A stretch of 64,000 bases of DNA from Whitmania pigra (taxonomy: Eukaryota; Annelida; Clitellata; Hirudinida; Haemopidae), in the NCBI GenBank assembly GCA_021613335.1, contig JAJTWR010000458.1, positions 1,633,001-1,697,000 of the forward strand, written 5' to 3'. Under the pieces are notes generated by a model. The model saw only the letters and a list, made by a program, of their open reading frames with translations. It made no database searches and was not told where the DNA came from. The translations under genes and the position numbers were made by a program. Positions 12,622 to 24,075 of this stretch are shown in pieces (position 1 is the first letter of the stretch; each line of letters starts with the position of its first letter).

Positions 12622-13100
12622 TGAATGAAATCAAGCGAATGAAGATATTAATGTGTGAGGTTGAAGTCGGATGAGAAGTTTAGTCCATGTATGAAATGAA
12701 TCTTGTTGCCCAGAACAACCGAAACCATTGAACTATATAAGAAAGAATTCCAAACCGATAAATTTTTGCAAATGAAATGCAGTTTACTAATCAATATGAT
12801 CTTTTTTACTACAATTTAAAGAGATTAGAATATTATGTAAATAATAACAAAAGAAATAGTACTTATATGTATAATAGTAATATAATTAATAGTAATATAA
12901 GTAATATAAATGTAATTTAAAAAAATATACAAGTTCTTTTTTATGATAATGTATATCGTTGTTTTTCTGTGTTTTTAATATTTAATGTTTATATTGTTTA
13001 TTTGAATTTACAGACTTTAATAATACTTGGGTAGTCGATATTACGGGAAACGACTGATTTTTTGTTTTTTGTTAAGTTTTCTTTTCTGGTTTTGTTTGAC
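12622..13100. promoter_or_regulatory. intergenic region between divergent AGBL5 and TENT4 genes
   Basis: Only 479 bp separate the start codons of AGBL5 (minus) and the TENT4-type gene (plus). This implies closely spaced or shared promoter elements. The interval is strongly AT-rich from 12,780 on, and I see no clear TATA box or initiator. Confidence 0.55.
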
Positions 13101-14171
13101 ATGGACTTTATTCCTTTGTCAGAATCGACGCCAGCAGAGGCGTCAATAGATAAATTAAGCAAAGAAAAATCAACTAAAAAGCGTAAATCAATTCTGTCAC
13201 GCAGTCTTGGGGAATCAAAAAGAAGAAAAAGTAATCGCAAGGGTTCTTCGTCTTTGTACAATAAATTGCCAAAGATTGTAAGATTGCACCACGAGATCAT
13301 TGATTTTATCAAAGACAGTTCTCCACTTCAAGAGGAGAGAGAAATGCGTGACCTGGTTGTGAGCCGTGTTAGGGAAACTGTTGAAGCCTTGTGGCCCGGC
13401 TCAGCCTTAGATGTCTTTGGAAGCTACAGAACAGATCTCTATCTTCCCTCTTGCGATATTGACATCGTTGTGTTTGGTAAATGGTCTCACAAACCACTTT
13501 ACACACTTAAAGATGAACTAATAAACAGAGGTGTCACCAAGGAAGAAGACGCAAAAGTTATTGACAAAGCTGCTGTTCCCATAATTAAAATTGTTGACAA
13601 GGAAACGAACATCAAAGTCGACATAGCTTTCAACACTTCTAGTGGCCTCACGAGTGCTGATCAAGTCATGGATTACCTCAACGAATTCCCAAACTCGAGA
13701 CCTTTGATCTTAGTCTTGAAGAAATTTTTGTCTCAGAGGGAGCTCAACGAAGTTTATACCGGTGGCATCAGTTCCTATGGCCTAATGCTTATGGTTATCA
13801 GCTTTCTACAGCTCCATCCTAGGGGAGATGGATACACAGAGCAAGTAAACCTTGGAGTTCTGCTCATCGAATTTTTTGAACTGTATGGATGCCATTTCAA
13901 TTACTTAAAAGCAGGCATCAAACTAAAAGATGCCAACGGAAATCCTGGCAGCTATGTCAGGCGCCGAGGTGAATCGCACGGCAAATTCTGTCTTCCCATT
14001 TATGATCCTGCATCTGAGGAAGATAATGAGGTTTTAAAAGGCTCTTTTAACATGTTTCAAGTGCAACTGGCCTTCAAACAGGCCTACAAAATACTGACAA
14101 ACGAATTGTATTCCAAAAAACCCACGGACGGCGTTTTGTCCCTCATCATTGATTCTGATTGTCGGAAATAA
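13101..14171 (+). CDS. TENT4: TENT4/PAPD5-7 (Trf4-type) non-canonical poly(A) polymerase, intronless
   Basis: Single open frame of 356 residues from the ATG at 13101. Trf4-type enzymes add A-rich tails to aberrant nuclear RNAs (TRAMP-like complexes) or mixed tails to mRNAs. The nucleotidyltransferase motif is complete: GSYR (107-110), catalytic Asp119 and Asp121 in SCDIDIVVFG, third Asp174 in VDIAFN. The PAP-associated domain follows (about 199-335: RPLILVLKKFLSQRELNEVY, GGISSYGLMLMVISFLQ, nucleotide recognition motif YVRRRGESHG near 285-294). The Lys/Arg-rich N-terminus (24-48) is a likely nuclear localisation signal. AATAAA signals overlap and follow the stop. It is much shorter than human TENT4B and has no introns, unlike its neighbours, so it may be an old retrocopy that stayed functional, or a compact paralogue. 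Confidence 0.93.
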   Translation: MDFIPLSESTPAEASIDKLSKEKSTKKRKSILSRSLGESKRRKSNRKGSSSLYNKLPKIVRLHHEIIDFIKDSSPLQEEREMRDLVVSRVRETVEALWPGSALDVFGSYRTDLYLPSCDIDIVVFGKWSHKPLYTLKDELINRGVTKEEDAKVIDKAAVPIIKIVDKETNIKVDIAFNTSSGLTSADQVMDYLNEFPNSRPLILVLKKFLSQRELNEVYTGGISSYGLMLMVISFLQLHPRGDGYTEQVNLGVLLIEFFELYGCHFNYLKAGIKLKDANGNPGSYVRRRGESHGKFCLPIYDPASEEDNEVLKGSFNMFQVQLAFKQAYKILTNELYSKKPTDGVLSLIIDSDCRK

Positions 14172-14647
14172 ATAAAGCTACTTTCTCTACTGCCTAACTC
14201 TGATTTCTCATTGTTTAACCCTTGGATCTTATTATAAGCTTAATGTATTTGTTATGTCATCCCTGTTATTGTCATACTTCACGATAACCGGTTAATGATT
14301 GTTGGATGGGCGATTGCTGATGAATGCATTTAAAGTCTTTTGTCTATGAACATTAAATTACATCTTAAATTCTACAATTTATAGGTTTAAATAAATAAGC
14401 CCAACAACCCTGAAGTTTTACAATATTTTATTGTATTTGAATTATAACAGTAGGCCTTTTAGGTGAGTGATTGCCCAAAGGCTTATTATTATTTATCAGG
14501 CTTAAATTTGTTAGATATCTTAAGCTGCCTAGAAACCTGGTTAAATGGAAGCATTAGCTAAGCTGAAAATGGAAAACATCCATTGGCTTTTTAAGAGTTC
14601 TTTGAAGATTTATTATGAACACTTCTTTTGACTGCTATTTTCTTCTT
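14172..14647. other. convergent 3' intergenic region between TENT4 and PRDX6
   Basis: The two genes end 476 bp apart, tail to tail. The stretch contains AATAAA-type signals on the plus strand just after the TENT4 stop and no coding potential that I can support. Confidence 0.5.
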
Positions 14648-17123
14648 TTACTCTTTTACTACTCTCATATAATCTCTCCCAGAAGGTAGAGGAATTGTTT
14701 CAAAATTGGGAAAGGTTCTTTTTGCATCTTCATCGGTGACGTACGGTTGAACCATGCATGGCTCCCCTGGCTTGATGTTGTAAAATAGATCCAGGATGAA
14801 AAAAATCATGCATTGATTGGCATTTAGTAAGTTTTATGAAAAGCGTAGAATAAGAAATCATTTCAATTACTTTCCACTCGGCTGGAGTAGCAACTGGACT
14901 CGCTTCTGTTAATTGCAAGGAGTCAACCACTCTCAAGATTTCACTGAAAAATAAATTTATGACAAGATTAGATTAATGTTGTAGTACTGATTAATTATTT
15001 GCCAATAGTTTGCTTTAAGGTCACTTCACATGCTTTCCTTCATAGTTGTGCCACCCTCTACAAAACCTCTCAAAACTGTTGTTTATTAATGTGAGCTACT
15101 AACGCAAAGCTACGTCCAGTGGTGGCCGGATACAAGATGGAAAGTTTCATCTTTTTGTCGGGCCCAATGATGAAAACCTTAATTAAAAAACATGTCTTGA
15201 TTGACTACCAATTTAGATTCTGAAAAGGTGATCATTAATCGTGTCATATCCGAATTATGTCCAAGTTTGACTGATCTAACGGCAAAGTTCAAAGTGTTCA
15301 TTTTCTTCATTACAATATTGGTGTGAGCAAAGGGACATCATTTGGGGAGGGGGAAATCGTGAAAATGTCATCTCCAAGTTTTGAGGGGGTTTGCCCTGCT
15401 TTGGAAAAAGCTGAAATGATGTCCCTGGTGTTATCCAAACAAAATGTGTTGACATTAATCAACTATAAAAAAATTTCAATAAGCTCATTCATTTCTAAAG
15501 AAGTGTTATGATAAAAATTCAAGTAAATAAGATCATGTGGATTACAGGCTTAGGAATTCCCAATTAAAAAAAACAAGGTTAAACATTTATGACCTGGCAT
15601 TCAATATAAATCTGCTATGTTTAATATTTTAAAAAATGGCTCAAAATGAACAAGGATGACTATTATGCAACTAATCAATTTACAGCTCTGGCAGTCACTG
15701 GGATTCCAACATTATCTCTATCGTCAGCATCGAGCATGCCAAGTTTTCTTGCTAGAATCCTTTGCCTGTCATCGATAATTGGATAAGGAAGTCTGCCACG
15801 CAAACGACCATAATTCAAAATGTCCTGAAAACAAAATCTAGAAAATAGATACTTAATGTTAGAATTTTTCATAGTATACATAAGTTATTGTTATTATTTT
15901 AGTATTTATGCAAAACTTAACAGGTCCCACCTCACTCCATCCAAAGTGATCCTCAACGGAATCGCAAGACATTGCAATAATCTTCACATTTCTTCTCCGA
16001 AACTCTTCGTTCAGTTCTGCCACTTTTGCTAGTTCGGTGGTGCAGACAGGAGTGTAATCTCTTGGATGGGAAAAGAGGATTGTCCACCTTAAAGTAATCC
16101 ATAAATCCTTAGGTTGGTCAAATTTGCTATAAATCAATATATTTTGAGTATGATTATCCTGTCATTTTGTTGGCATATAAATTAAATTAAAAATATTAGG
16201 CATAGTCCTTTTTGTGTGGTTTTATAATGAAAAGTCTTACAGCGACTTAGAGTTAGTCATTCTCCACCCAAGTAATTATTTTCAAACACACCAATGTTTA
16301 AAATTAATTCTATGGTAAGTTTATTATAACCAGTTTATAACTGGTGAATTTGCTGTATGGTTGCTCATCAAAAAACAAGAAGTAACATGTAAACAAGTGA
16401 ATCTAAGAGGAGAAGCCCTGACTTTCCACTAGATGTAAGTCTTGATGACTAGATTATTCTCAGGACAATTTATCTAAAGTAAATAATAGAGGAATACAAT
16501 GTATAATTCCAATTTCAAATTTGTTCATTTTTTATTAAGAGTCAAATGAATACAATCTGATCAAAGTTTTGCATAAAAATATGAAAGAGCAAGACACATC
16601 CAGAATATAATTAGCATTTAAACCTGATCCCACATGTCAGCATTATCAATCAGCATCATAAAGATGTAAGTCTATGCAAACAAACTCTAGATCAAAAATT
16701 GTTTCATGCAACATAAATTTGCACGACTTTGTAAGTGAGTGACAGATATTATTTTGTTAGTGGCTAGATATGGGTGGCCCCTGAGCAAAAAGCCTCGCTT
16801 TCGTGACGTTCAACTCTCAAACTCTAAGCATATTCAACTCGTTGTTGTTTTATTAAAGTCTATCATAGCTAAATGATAGCCATCACGTGATGCCATCGTT
16901 AAATAATTAAATAACTGCTTGTTAATGTCCTCTGCTTAACTAGATGATTAGGACTGTCCTTTCGCAACGGGATTCGAATCTGTATTCAATTCTAAAGCAT
17001 TACGATTTTATATAATACGGATATTGCATGCACTCACTTGTTGTCCATCCATCTGTGGAAGTGTATCTCTCCTTCAGTCGAATTTGCCGTGAAATCAGGA
17101 AAATCTGATCCCAAAAACAACAT
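14648..17123 (-). CDS. PRDX6: 1-Cys peroxiredoxin (PRDX6-type) lacking the GDSWG lipase motif
   Basis: Six exons (minus): 17038-17123, 15931-16087, 15684-15824, 15104-15177, 14871-14943, 14648-14770; 654 bp, 217 residues (human PRDX6 is 224). The enzyme reduces peroxides and phospholipid hydroperoxides in the cytosol. The peroxidatic cysteine is in SHPRDYTPVCTTEL, followed by the PRDX6 blocks CDSVEDHFGW, LPYPIIDDRQR, IPVTARAV, GPDKKMKLSILYPATTGRSF and TPAEWK. At the place of human FHDFLGDSWGILFSH this protein reads FHRWMDNKWTILFSH, so the GxSxG serine of the acidic calcium-independent phospholipase A2 site is absent. The exon 2 acceptor at 16087 was chosen because it gives this gapless alignment; the next acceptor upstream (16126) would insert 13 residues but still not provide GDSWG. 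Confidence 0.93.
16884..16889. promoter_or_regulatory. CACGTG E-box in PRDX6 intron 1
   Basis: The hexamer is inside ATCACGTGAT, an 10-bp palindrome, about 150 bp after PRDX6 exon 1. It could bind bHLH-zipper factors such as USF or Mondo/MLX. Chance occurrence is not excluded. Confidence 0.25.
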
Positions 17124-18648
17124 AGTGAGATCTAGGATTACGACCTACCGCTTAAGACTTTTAATAAACTGTAGAGCGGCTTACAATTGTAAGTTCTTAA
17201 TGCACCGTTCATTCAAGAAGTCTCAATGAATTAACGAGTGATTCAATGAGTGACTTAAAATGATTCGGGCTACTACAATTGTTAAGATTGATCAGGGACA
17301 ATGTGTAAGTCGGTCGACGAGACTAAGACAATTTTCAGTTATGAGCCTACATTTATTCACCGAATTCTAAATCCAAAATAAGCAATAGAACAATTATCTG
17401 CGTAACAAGAGGATGTGGAGGATTGTCCCATGAATTCCATACCCATTTACCTTAAGTGGTAACAAGGATATACGATGCTTCCTTATTTGGGAAAAAGCTA
17501 ATGGGACTTAATTGCTTAGCAAAGAAATATCAATAGTCTTAATACTTAAGGAGATAATCGTGATTAAGATATTTATCAGACAAGCCGAGACTCTTCAGAA
17601 AGCGATGTGAAAATTGTGGCTTTAATTTTCTGAAGAATGATTCAGTCCTCTCTTCATGATTTTTAATTCGATTGTCAACGAGTTATCTTATCAACATGTT
17701 TAAGAACTTTTGCATGACGATGGCATCTCAAATACTACCTCGAATGACAGAATTTACTGAGCAATAGTCAATGAATGCAGATTGTTGTCCCTATATTGTC
17801 AGCCCTTTTGCAATTCACTTGGCTAACACAGACAAGCAGCCACAATTTGTCAGGCTAGTTGCGCTCTAGCGAACACCACCAAGCATTGGCTTAATTTGTG
17901 TTTACATATTGCCTGTTCACTTTCAGGAGCCTAAAGAGATAAAGTGCTAGCTAATCAACAATCTATTGCACTTGTGGTTGAGTATACAACCGTAAAGTGG
18001 CTGAATAATTCAACCTATGTTTATAGCTGATCATGAAGTTCGCCATTATCTCATTAGACCCATTTGTGCCCGTACATTTAACAACTTATTGCACTCGAAA
18101 TCAATCTACTGATTATTTTCGGAGCAGTTTAGCCACAGGTCAATAATTTATTAGGACTCACAGCTGAATGAAATGTCTCATAGAAGTCTGAACTTGAGTA
18201 TTTGCAAGTTGAAAAGATAAAATATAACTATAATTTACTGCATTACCTTCTGAGTAATGGATGAATGGTGGTAATTGGCAAACATTGATCAAGATGTGGC
18301 ACTTATCAAAAAGACAGCTGTGGTGACATGCAGCTTTTGGAAATTGTACAAAACTAACAATAACCAAATTGGTTAAATAAATTACCAGAGTTCGCGAGAT
18401 ATTCATATTTAGACATGGGTATCTCATTATCATAAAACATAAAGATTTTGCACTTAAATCGAGTCTGAGTAAATGCAAATTTAAGAAATTGACAAAAATA
18501 CAGAATGTTGGAAGTTTACAAAAGTGAATGTCCTCCTGCAACACTGCGAACAAATTACCACAGAATGAACACAAGAAACAAAATGTTTAATTGAAACACC
18601 ATAACCCCAAATTCGTCAAGAACAACAGGAACAGATGGACTTGGATCA
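17124..18648. other. intergenic region without supported genes
   Basis: About 1.5 kb between the start of PRDX6 and the 3' end of the nephrocystin-3-like gene. It would hold the PRDX6 promoter. The longest frame (18158-18574, minus) has no family resemblance, no good start context and no splice partners. Confidence 0.4.
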
Positions 18649-21600
18649 TCAAGCAACAGACACTTGGAAACACCTGTGAAAGGTCTGAGCCAACTCTGGA
18701 TCAAACTTGCAAATGGCTGAAGAACAAATCATTGTATCCTGAGCCTTTTTCTGCTTGCTCTTCTCCGTGTCTCCATCCTCGTTCCTCCCAATCAATACGT
18801 CTTCCGGATGAAAGGTGACAGATTTAGGAATGCTGTGAGTCACCTTAGAAGTAAGTTGAGCTCAAACTCAGTCATTTGAAATGGATATTGAATAGATAGT
18901 TAGATATTTTTGATGAAAAAGTTTCAAAATTGCAGTTCATGGAAAAAACGTCGACTAACTTCCCGTTTCGGTTTCTCCGACTTCAGCTTTTTCTCGGAAG
19001 TTCCGATGATCTTTTCTACTTCTAGGACGTGATCCTCCCTCTGAGGCATCAGGAAAGTCGTCATGTTGAGGGCTCTCTTGGCCAGTTCAAGGCTTTCTTC
19101 GTACATGGAGCACTTTAACAAGAGTCGACTGAGAACCACACAAGACTCCACAGAGCTGTGGTGTTTGTCTCCAAAAAACTGAGACATGTATGAGTACAAT
19201 GTTAAATAAGGTAATGGAAAATAATGACAGTCTTAAAACCTGGCTTTTCCTCAAAACCAGGAGATTTAAACGTAATTAATTCTCAATTTCCATAAATCTT
19301 ATATTTTACAAATGTACACTTTTTTACAAATTTTACACTTAGCAGACTTTATATTGGTAATTCTTGATAGAAGTAATTCTGCATTAATGAATAGCAGTAT
19401 ATAAATGCTGGCTAAAAAATGTTACTTTGAGTCTCAAGAGAAGAGCTTGGACACAGGTTTCTACTGCCTCATGGTTTCTTCCCAATTTCTCAGCCACCAA
19501 GCATTGCCCCATGAGAGCTCCTGAGGTTGAAGGATGATCCTGCCCCCACCACTGCTGAGAAAGTTCCACAAAAGACTTTGCTGTGTCTCTAGCTCTTGCC
19601 AGCAGTCCCAGTTCACTCCAGATTTTCCTTCTGCATTCCAAACCCCTCAGTTTGAGAGGATGCTTGTCCAGTGCTAAAGCATCATTCCTGGAAGTCCTGG
19701 AAATTATATTTTTTGAATTATTGTGGCTATTGAAATCGCTCATGGACTTCAACGTGTTTCTACAATGAGTGAGAATGGCCAGAGACTCGTTGTTTCCTAT
19801 CTCCTGTTCGAAGTCATCTTTGTCCTCAGTTGATTTTCCAATGTCATTATTTGTCAAGGATTGTCCATTAAGTGATGCTTGGCCACGATTTTTGCCATTG
19901 CCTTCCACTGTAAAATTTGCACAGTCTCCGACGGAACAAACGTCGACCTGTTTGTCAACAATGCATCCATTCCCGTCTTCCTCGTTCCGGCTTGTACAGG
20001 ACGAGGGGGAAAGTCCGTAATGAGAATGAAGAGAGTAATAAGATGATGATGTTGATGAAGCGGTTTGGAAAATGTTCTGTGAAATTGTTGGCGGTGAAAC
20101 GAGCGATGTCGATGATGACGACGACGGAGTCGAATCGACCAAGTTGTACATGTGACGCGCTGCTTGTGTTCGATGAGTGGAAAGCAGCATCCAGGAATAT
20201 GTTTCACTAACAATTTGGATGCACACTTGACCAAAGTTAGGAAGGATTTCATCACCTGTATAATGAAGAATGGATCACTTGAACACACATGTATAATCTC
20301 TATAATCTCACCATTATATTGTGGGTTAAGTGCTTTGAACCAATGAAGCTTATTGTTTAGTTTGAGGAAATAGGGGATAAAATAGCTGCCATTTACACCT
20401 TGATCCAGGTTTGATTCCTTGAAGAGATCTAATGACTTCTTCATCAAAGTCAAAGCCTGATCCTGATCACCTTGCCACAGATGAACGCCCATGATATAGT
20501 AAAAGAATGCTCTGTCAGCCTTATTAACCTGAATGGAAAAAAAAGAATGTTGTTTTTCACAGGTGATGTCCAATCCAATAACCTGGCTTGTTTAAAATTT
20601 GAAAATCAAAAAAATAAAGTGAGATAAATTGCCTGGAAAAGAAGAAATTTGATTCTTGATATCATGTCAGTCACTGAAGTCTCGTGCAGTTGACTCGAGC
20701 CAGAAATACCCTTGATGGAGTTGAAAAGATTGGTGGGATCATCAAATTTCTCGTGTAATGATCCTGCAGCTGGCGATGATGATGATGATGACGACGACGA
20801 ATGTGCATCTAAGCGAGTTTTGTCAACTTTTGTCTTCGTAGAATTCACACCAGAGATGAAAAGGTCATTTGCAAAAGTCTTATTCTGAGAGGCAGACATC
20901 TTATGCCTCAAGATTATGCACATAAGAGCTCTGTACTCCAGGGAAGAATCCTTCAAAGTGTTGTCTTTTGTTCCAGCTTTTTGTTTCATTGTGTTGGAAA
21001 TCCCAATGAATATTTTCATGTAGGTGGATAGTGGTAGTATCTGAGCAAGGAAAATGGCACCAGGCAGAGTAGTCAGGAGATGGCATGCATACATCATTGG
21101 CAGACAAGCTTTAAACTCAGTAGGAGACTTTATTGCATCTGAACCCTGCTCTGTGACAACATTTCTTTCGAGACATCTAATAAAATCAGAATAAATCATA
21201 TCTAATTCATTGAGTACATTGCCGAAAGATTCATTGGAATAAAATGCTTGATAAAAAGTGACCAATTTTTTTGCCATCATATGATCTAAAACAAAATTTG
21301 GTCTTCCAAAAAATTCAGGTCTCAAGTGACGGACAACGGGTCTGATGGCGTTCGGTATCCTGTACCTTGGAAAGAGTTTATCTGGAGAAACTTCAAATCT
21401 ATCGATTGTGAAAGAATTTAGTTTCTTGTCAAGGAGCCTGCTAGGCTTAGCAACTGGATCAATCAGTGATCCCCTCCTTGAAGACAGTGGTGAGGAGAAT
21501 GTTACAGGAGACTTTACAATTTGAAGGAAACCCAACTTCACAAGCCTAGTAATAGCATTGAGTATTTTTGATCTCTCCTCGTGCGACTCTTTTAAGATGC

Positions 21601-24075
21601 CACAAGACATGGTTTCGAGTTTAGCACTTAAATTCATTCTCCAGTCAAGATCATTTTCAAGGAATTTTCTGGTGCTCATAATACACATGACAGACTCGAG
21701 ATCAAAACCCAATCTAAAGTCAGACATCAGCCACATCAGGGAAGCCAATGTTTGATCCTTGTCGTCCAAAGTCTCCAAAGCCGCAATAATGACACTGGCA
21801 TTCATTATCTCATCTTGAAACTGTTTGTTATTTCCATCGGTATCAGCTGCCGTCCTACCTCGAGTAGACAATTTAAATTTTTCGAGCCTCGTAACAAATT
21901 CATTTTCAAGAACAATCAAGCTGGGGTGAGTGCAAGACTCGGCCTTTTGAATCAAATTATGAAGAGAACCTGGTTTCACTTCTGCAGCACATATCAAAAC
22001 TTTATAAGATAGCAGAGTTAACCTATACTTCGAGGCAATTTCTGCAAAAGCTCCATTGTTTTCGCTAGCGACCGACGAGTCGTTAAACAAAGATCCACCA
22101 AACGCATTACCAGGAAGGTATGGGCTGCTTTGTAGCTTAAAAGCCCGAACATGTTTTAATTGTGCATAGTGTCCATTCTCCATATTCTCCTTATTCGCAT
22201 CAAAAGACACCTTGATATCATTTGCATCCAATAAATCAATGACCGGCAAGCCATTTGAGGCTTTAATCGTTGGGCCTTTCAATGCTAAATCCTCTTCTGA
22301 CACATCAAGGTAATTGGAGCTGGAACTCAACAAAATGCTCAGGCAAGAGATGCACCTTTCCAACAACGGAATGAAAAACTCTTTAACGCAACTCCTACCG
22401 AGGCTTGAATCGATTCTGAGTCCATCGACCATCAAAATGATGAGTTGAATTTGACCATGGAAAGATATGTAATTGATCAACCATTTGAGGAGCTCTTGGT
22501 ACTGAACATGGCACTGATTGTCATCACCGAGCCAATCATCGGGTATTGGATTGAAATTGAGATTGAAAGTTCTGAGCAGGCATTGTAGAACGCTTCTCTC
22601 ATCGTCGCATCCATGACAATCAACCATAAGGCATGCAATTTCTTTACTCTTAACAAATTGCAAACCTGAATAAATAATTATTTTGAATTAATAAGTGTTA
22701 GTTTTTGCAAGCATAATTTAAATTCCAACTGACCCAGAACTGACAGAATTTCTGATTTACCACTTCCATGACACCCAACTAAGTTTATCAGGGCACCTGG
22801 CTTTGAGAGCATCTCTACCATCTCATTTACTTTGTACATCTCTCTCTTTTTGGTAATTCCCATCTCGAGAGAATCTGGCAGGTATAATTTTGAATCCAGA
22901 GGTGTAACTTTCAGACCTAAAATTTAGTGAATATACTCTGGTTATCTATGTTGGATATCATTTTTATAATTTTGTTTAATTGTAAACACGCAATCAAAAC
23001 AAAAACAAATATGAAATAGCTTTATGAAAACGTTTACAAACATAATCATCATAATCAAAATTAATGTCAGTAGATGCATGCCAGGCTAACCTTGCAATGC
23101 TTTATTGATAGTAGAAGACTTTTGACTCCTCAACGTACAAATCCAGCTTTCTTTAGAGTTCCTTCTAATGCCACCATTGATGTCGTCGAGAGTTTTTGTC
23201 TCATCGTTAAAAAAAATTGTCCTTTTCACATCACGTTGTTCCTTCAGATTAACATCCGGTCGCTCTAGAGTTTTTGACATTGAGCACCTCGATTTATCCT
23301 TTTGACTAATGGCAATTGGCAAAGATGCGGGCCGGATTTTATCTGACCTCAGCCTTTCCCTCTCTAGATCATATTTAAATGTCGTTAACTCCAAATCTTT
23401 TCCATCATCGTCATTAAACGTAACAAAACGACCGCCAATGGCAACGTTTCCACAACTAACAGACGACTCGACATGTTCGTCTAATTCATTCTTTTCGACA
23501 ATATTGTTCTCACAAATAATATTTTTGTCTTGAATTATTTGATCAGATTTTTTAATATCAAAACCATCTCCAGGTTTGTCTGGTAAGCTAGGAAAAACAC
23601 GAATTAAATGAATTGCTTTATTTTCGCAATCCCTTAATTTATCAGTTTTGTTCAGTGATTCTTGTAGTCCGATATTTTTCTGCTCGCTTTCTTCTGCAAA
23701 ATTTTTTTTTTCAGAACGCTCTAGATCGCTTTTCGGGAGTTCAGCATGTTGCAAGAGAGTCATTTTTTGTGGTTGATGATCAGTAGATCCGTTAGCTCCT
23801 TTAAGCGGATCATTTTTTATACCCAATGCTCTTGTTTGTTCCATCTCGGTGGGAATATCTACTGGATGTTCCTTGGCTACCTCATTCTGAAGTTCAAAAT
23901 AATCAATTCTCTTTGAACTTTCTAACCTTTTCTTATTTTGCTTTTTAGACCTTTTTAGTGTAGGAGGAGAAACATTGACATCAACAGCTACGCTGACTTG
24001 ACGTTTCAGCTTCGGTTCATAATGGGATATTGTTCCATTTCTCTTTTCCTTAACGGTGCTGTGATAATTACCCAT
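18649..24075 (-). CDS. large P-loop STAND-type NTPase with TPR tail, nephrocystin-3/TTC41-like
   Basis: Seven exons (minus): 23091-24075, 22734-22916, 20633-22665, 20399-20528, 19426-20255, 18960-19178, 18649-18843; 4,575 bp, 1,524 residues. The N-terminus MGNYHS fits an N-myristoylation site, as in nephrocystin-3. Residues 2-328 are charged and probably disordered. Walker A is GCHGSGKS (376-383) and Walker B is IQLIILMVDG (Asp470), as in STAND/NACHT proteins. Exon 3 continues as a helical winged-helix/arm region. TPR-type helices follow: AFFYYIMGVHLWQGDQDQAL (near 1075) and 42-residue kinesin-light-chain-like units (GQDHPSTSGALMGQCLVAEK; FFGDKHHSSVESCVVLSRLL) near 1340-1440, split by a Ser/Asn-rich insert. 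Architecture and order match nephrocystin-3, a ciliary inversin-compartment protein, but the coiled coil is not evident. TTC41 is the alternative. The third intron appears to use a GC donor (CAG|GCAATT at 20632), required by phase. Confidence 0.7.

Noticed and set aside
16088..16126. Upstream acceptor for PRDX6 exon 2 at 16126
   Set aside because: In phase, but inserts 13 residues into a block that otherwise aligns without a gap to PRDX6.
18158..18574. 138-codon minus-strand frame
   Set aside because: No recognisable domain, hydrophobic low-complexity reading and no splice links to the adjacent nephrocystin-3-like gene, whose stop is at 18649.
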